A stretch of 8,268 nt of DNA from Bacteroidota bacterium (lineage in GTDB: Bacteria; Bacteroidota; Bacteroidia; M30B66): the NCBI GenBank assembly GCA_020438185.1, contig JAGQVC010000057.1, positions 1-8,268 of the forward strand. The letters are read 5' to 3'. The notes under the pieces were generated by a model. The model was not told the origin of the DNA, searched no databases, and saw only the letters and a program-made list of their open reading frames with translations. Every line of letters starts with the position of its first letter. Positions within the stretch are counted from its first letter, which is position 1. A program made the position numbers and the translations under genes. Below are positions 5,370 through 8,268 of this stretch, piece after piece.

Positions 5370-7127
5370 ATGAGTGTTTCCGGAAAAGCCCTTGATGTTT
5401 CTTTGCTAAAACGCGTGGTTAGGTATGTAAAGCCTTACCGGAAATTTCTTTGGGGCTCTGTATTTCTTACGGTTTTCATGGCCTTTTTATCGCCTGTGCG
5501 TCCCCTGCTTATTCAGTACACTGTTGATCATTATATTATGGTTCCCAACCCGGGTATGCTGCTGAGCATGACCTTAATTATGATTGGAATCCTGATGGTT
5601 GAAGCTGCAGGTCAGTTTTTTTCAAGCTACATCACCAATCAATTGGGCCAATACGTTATTCGAGACCTGCGACTCGATGTATTTAATCATATCACCAAAT
5701 TGCGTATTTCGTATTTCGACAACACGCCAATAGGCACGCTTGTAACCCGCGTTGTAAGCGACATTGAAACTATTGCAAGCATATTTACAGAAGGTGTCGT
5801 AATTGTTTTCGGCGATTTACTACAGCTAACTGTTGTTTTATGCGTCATGTTTTATACAGACTGGCGGCTGACATTAATTTCAATTTCCACCATTCCGATT
5901 TTATTGGTTGCAACCAATATTTTCAAAAATGGGATAAAAAAAGCATTTCAGGAAGTTAGAACACAGGTGGCGCGTTTAAATGCGTTTGTACAGGAGCATA
6001 TCACGGGTATGAATATCGTCCAGATTTTTAACCGGGAGGAAGAAGAAATGGATGCATTCCGCGCTATTAACCGGGAACACCGAAGAGCACACATTCAATC
6101 AGTATGGCATTATTCCGTATTTCTACCAATTGTTGAAATTTTAAGTGCGGTTTCGTTGGGATTGTTAATCTGGCTTGGGGCCAGAGGTGTTATTTCCGGC
6201 ACTTTTACGGTTGGGAATCTTGTAGCATTTACGATGTATATCAGCATGTTATTCAGACCAATCCGCACCCTTGCAGACCGATTTAACACGCTGCAAATGG
6301 GAATGGTGAGTTCGGAGCGGGTTTTTGCTGTGCTGGATACCAATGAATACATTGCCGATACGGGAAATTACAGTCCGGCTGAAATTCGCGGTGAAATTAA
6401 TTTCCGCGATGTGCAAATGGCTTACAAAGATGAGGACTGGATTTTAAAAGGTGTAAGTTTCTCTGCCCGACCGGGCGATACAATTGCGATTGTTGGAGCA
6501 ACGGGTTCAGGAAAAACAACCATAATTAATTTAATTAATCGCTTTTACGATTATCAAAAAGGCAGCATCGAAATTGACGGACGTGAAATTCGGGAATACA
6601 GTTCACAGGCTATCAGAAGTCATATTTCGGTAGTGCTGCAGGACGTATTCTTATTCTCGGATACAATTGCAAATAATATTTCATTAAATAACCCAAATAT
6701 TTCGCGTGCCGAAATTGAGGAGGCTGCAGAACGGGTTGGCGCTGATGCATTTATTAAAAAATTACCCGGCGGATATGATTTCAATGTTCAGGAACGGGGC
6801 GGTATGCTTAGTGCCGGTCAGCGGCAATTGATTGCATTTATTCGCGCATATTTATTTAACCCTGCAATTCTTGTTTTAGATGAGGCTACTTCATCGGTGG
6901 ATACAGAAACCGAACAATTAATTCAACAAGCTACCGAAAAGGTGACTTCGGGAAGGACTTCAATAATTATTGCGCATCGCCTTGCTACTATTCAAAAAGC
7001 GGATAAAATACTTGTTATGCAGGAAGGAAAAATAATTGAGCAGGGGAATCATCAGGAATTGCTAAAGCAAAATGGCCATTACAAAAAGCTGTATGAACTG
7101 CAGTTCAGGGAGCAGATAAATGCATGA
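5370..7127 (+). CDS. Type I ABC exporter half-transporter (fused permease and ATPase)
   Basis: The product is 585 aa, the usual size of an MsbA/MdlB/LmrA-type half-transporter. The N-terminal membrane domain has about six TM segments (near 28-50, 63-85, 142-162, 166-184, 250-270 and 280-298). The nucleotide-binding domain starts at about 342: A-loop Y352, Walker A GATGSGKT (376-383), Q-loop Q424, X-loop QERGG (474-478), signature LSAGQ (480-484, canonical LSGGQ with G to A), Walker B LVLDEA (D504, catalytic E505), D-loop SSVD and H-loop H536. All catalytic residues are intact, so it should hydrolyse ATP as a homodimer or with a partner half not seen here. The substrate cannot be told; lipids, drugs or peptides are usual for the family. 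The start is ATG 5370, just past an exact -7 promoter element. A secreted S51-type protein follows after 33 nt and may be co-transcribed; nothing ties their functions together. Confidence 0.95.
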   Translation: MSVSGKALDVSLLKRVVRYVKPYRKFLWGSVFLTVFMAFLSPVRPLLIQYTVDHYIMVPNPGMLLSMTLIMIGILMVEAAGQFFSSYITNQLGQYVIRDLRLDVFNHITKLRISYFDNTPIGTLVTRVVSDIETIASIFTEGVVIVFGDLLQLTVVLCVMFYTDWRLTLISISTIPILLVATNIFKNGIKKAFQEVRTQVARLNAFVQEHITGMNIVQIFNREEEEMDAFRAINREHRRAHIQSVWHYSVFLPIVEILSAVSLGLLIWLGARGVISGTFTVGNLVAFTMYISMLFRPIRTLADRFNTLQMGMVSSERVFAVLDTNEYIADTGNYSPAEIRGEINFRDVQMAYKDEDWILKGVSFSARPGDTIAIVGATGSGKTTIINLINRFYDYQKGSIEIDGREIREYSSQAIRSHISVVLQDVFLFSDTIANNISLNNPNISRAEIEEAAERVGADAFIKKLPGGYDFNVQERGGMLSAGQRQLIAFIRAYLFNPAILVLDEATSSVDTETEQLIQQATEKVTSGRTSIIIAHRLATIQKADKILVMQEGKIIEQGNHQELLKQNGHYKKLYELQFREQINA

Positions 7128-7160
7128 TAGATTTTTAAGCTGTAAATAAATTAACAAGTT

Positions 7161-8268
7161 ATGACACTGAGAATCATCAATTTATTTATTGTATTCATTT
7201 TCAGCCTGAATAAATTGCATGCACAAGCCTATACTTCTTACTACACGGGAAATACACAAAATGTTAATGTAACCGGACAGGGGGGCATTTGCATGATGGG
7301 CGGTGCCACAGAAGACGATGAAGCTATGAAATGGTTTCTAAGGCGTGCGAACGGAGGCGATATCCTTGTATTAAGGGCTTCAGGCAGTGATGGCTACAAT
7401 GATTATCTTTACAGTCAACTGGGAATTTCAGTTAATTCTGTGGAAACCATTGTGTTCAATGATGCTTCTGCGGCAAATAATTCCTATGTAAAACAAAAAA
7501 TTAATCGTGCCGAAGGTATTTGGTTCGCAGGTGGAGACCAATGGAATTATGTTAGCTATTTCAGAAATACTCCGGTTGATTCAATAATCAGAGCCCGAAA
7601 AATAAACAGCAATATTGTTATTGGCGGCACAAGTGCCGGGATGGCTATTCTTGGCCAGGCCTATTTTACAGCACAAAATGGGACTGTTTATTCAGATGAA
7701 GCGCTTGCCAATCCATATTCTTCGGCTGTTACTGTTGATACAGCTTTATTTCTTGAGAATAACTTTTTACAAAACACCATTACCGATACACATTTTGATG
7801 ATCCGGACAGAAAGGGTCGACTTACTGTTTTTATGGCCAGAATGGTGAGCGATTATTCCATGGATTCTCGCGCCATTGCTTGCGACGAATACACGGCTGT
7901 GTGCATTGATGAAAATGGAATTGCTTCAGTTTTTGGGGGCTGGCCAACTTATGATGACAATGCCTATTTTATTCAAATAAATTGTGAAAATGAAATTCAG
8001 GAACCGGAAAATTGTCAGCCCGGACAGCCATTGACCTGGGATAGAAATGCTTCGGCTTTGAAAGTGTATAATATAAAAGGAACAAGCAGCGGAATCAATA
8101 CATTTGATTTGAACACCTGGCTTTCGGGAGAGGGAGGCAGCTGGCAAAATTGGTCTGTACAGAACGGGGTTCTGAATGAAAATGAATCAAATACACCGGA
8201 TTGCATGCCATTAATGATTTTAAGCGATTCCAATGATTTAACGATTCAACTTACAAAGGAGAGACTTT
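7161..8268 (+). CDS. Secreted cyanophycinase-like peptidase (family S51), C-terminally cut by window end
   Basis: The frame is open from ATG 7161 to the window edge (369 codons, no stop), so this is partial. An N-terminal signal peptide (about 1-21, ending KLHAQ) indicates export. The S51/cyanophycinase fold is supported by GGICMMGGATEDDEA (about 40-54), WFAGGDQ (121-127), the nucleophile elbow IGGTSAGMAI (Ser158), DTHFDDPDRKGRL with His211, and IACDEYTAV with Glu243. These fit the Ser-His-Glu triad known from Synechocystis CphB. The catalytic domain appears to end near 275; residues 290-369 are an extra C-terminal region (repeated Trp, Asn, Gly) that I do not recognise. Secreted Bacteroidota proteins of this kind often end in a type IX secretion sorting domain, which would lie beyond the window. 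The real substrate is unknown: cyanophycin cleavage is the founding activity, but other acidic or isoaspartyl peptides are possible. It lies 33 nt after the ABC exporter gene; no strong SD or terminator is seen between them. Confidence 0.88.
   Translation, partial: MTLRIINLFIVFIFSLNKLHAQAYTSYYTGNTQNVNVTGQGGICMMGGATEDDEAMKWFLRRANGGDILVLRASGSDGYNDYLYSQLGISVNSVETIVFNDASAANNSYVKQKINRAEGIWFAGGDQWNYVSYFRNTPVDSIIRARKINSNIVIGGTSAGMAILGQAYFTAQNGTVYSDEALANPYSSAVTVDTALFLENNFLQNTITDTHFDDPDRKGRLTVFMARMVSDYSMDSRAIACDEYTAVCIDENGIASVFGGWPTYDDNAYFIQINCENEIQEPENCQPGQPLTWDRNASALKVYNIKGTSSGINTFDLNTWLSGEGGSWQNWSVQNGVLNENESNTPDCMPLMILSDSNDLTIQLTKERL

Noticed and set aside
7615..7848. 77-codon plus-strand frame inside the cyanophycinase-like gene
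   Set aside because: It overlaps the catalytic domain coding region (Ser158 to about residue 229) in another frame; the frame with the S51 motifs is the real one.

Overview
The window looks like chromosomal DNA of a member of the phylum Bacteroidota. Three things suggest this: the gene order of a Bat (Bacteroides aerotolerance) operon, an exact TAnnTTTG-type -7 promoter element, and a four-helix-bundle (23S rRNA-IVP family) gene. I cannot name genus or species from the sequence alone.

Left part (1-5121, all minus strand, transcribed right to left): moxR AAA+ ATPase (5121-4126), then a cassette carrying a four-helix-bundle gene (3933-3394), then a DUF58/VWA protein (3138-2266), a signal-peptide plus single-TM BatD-like protein (2269-1316), batA (1323-292) and the first 94 codons of batB (283 to the window edge). 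From the DUF58 gene onward the operon is tightly packed: a 4-nt ATGA overlap, an 8-nt overlap with a GTG start, then an 8-nt gap. MoxR ATPases are known to act with VWA (MIDAS) proteins. BatA, BatB and the BatD-like protein are membrane or envelope proteins, so the set probably forms an ATPase-driven envelope chaperone or stress system.

The most unusual part is 3139-4125, which interrupts the operon between moxR and DUF58. Its outer ends are arrays of degenerate 8-nt units (T-K-T-G-M-T-R-A-like) in inverted orientation: nine in-phase units directly after the moxR stop codon, and thirteen in-phase units ending 6 nt from the DUF58 start codon. Between the arrays is an AT-richer four-helix-bundle gene with an unusual N-terminal extension. 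It looks like an inserted non-autonomous cassette with no transposase.

The divergent intergenic region 5122-5369 holds a long imperfect palindrome (5193-5231), two shorter palindromes built around GCCGAAGGC, a clear promoter for the rightward ABC exporter gene that nearly abuts its ATG (a probable leaderless or very short-leader mRNA), and a weaker promoter candidate for moxR.

Right part (5370-8268, plus strand): a complete type I ABC exporter half-transporter (5370-7127). After 33 nt comes a secreted cyanophycinase-like (peptidase family S51) protein from 7161 that runs off the window, with its Ser-His-Glu triad visible. The two may be co-transcribed, since I see no terminator between them. 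There is no rRNA, tRNA, CRISPR array or transposase gene in the window.
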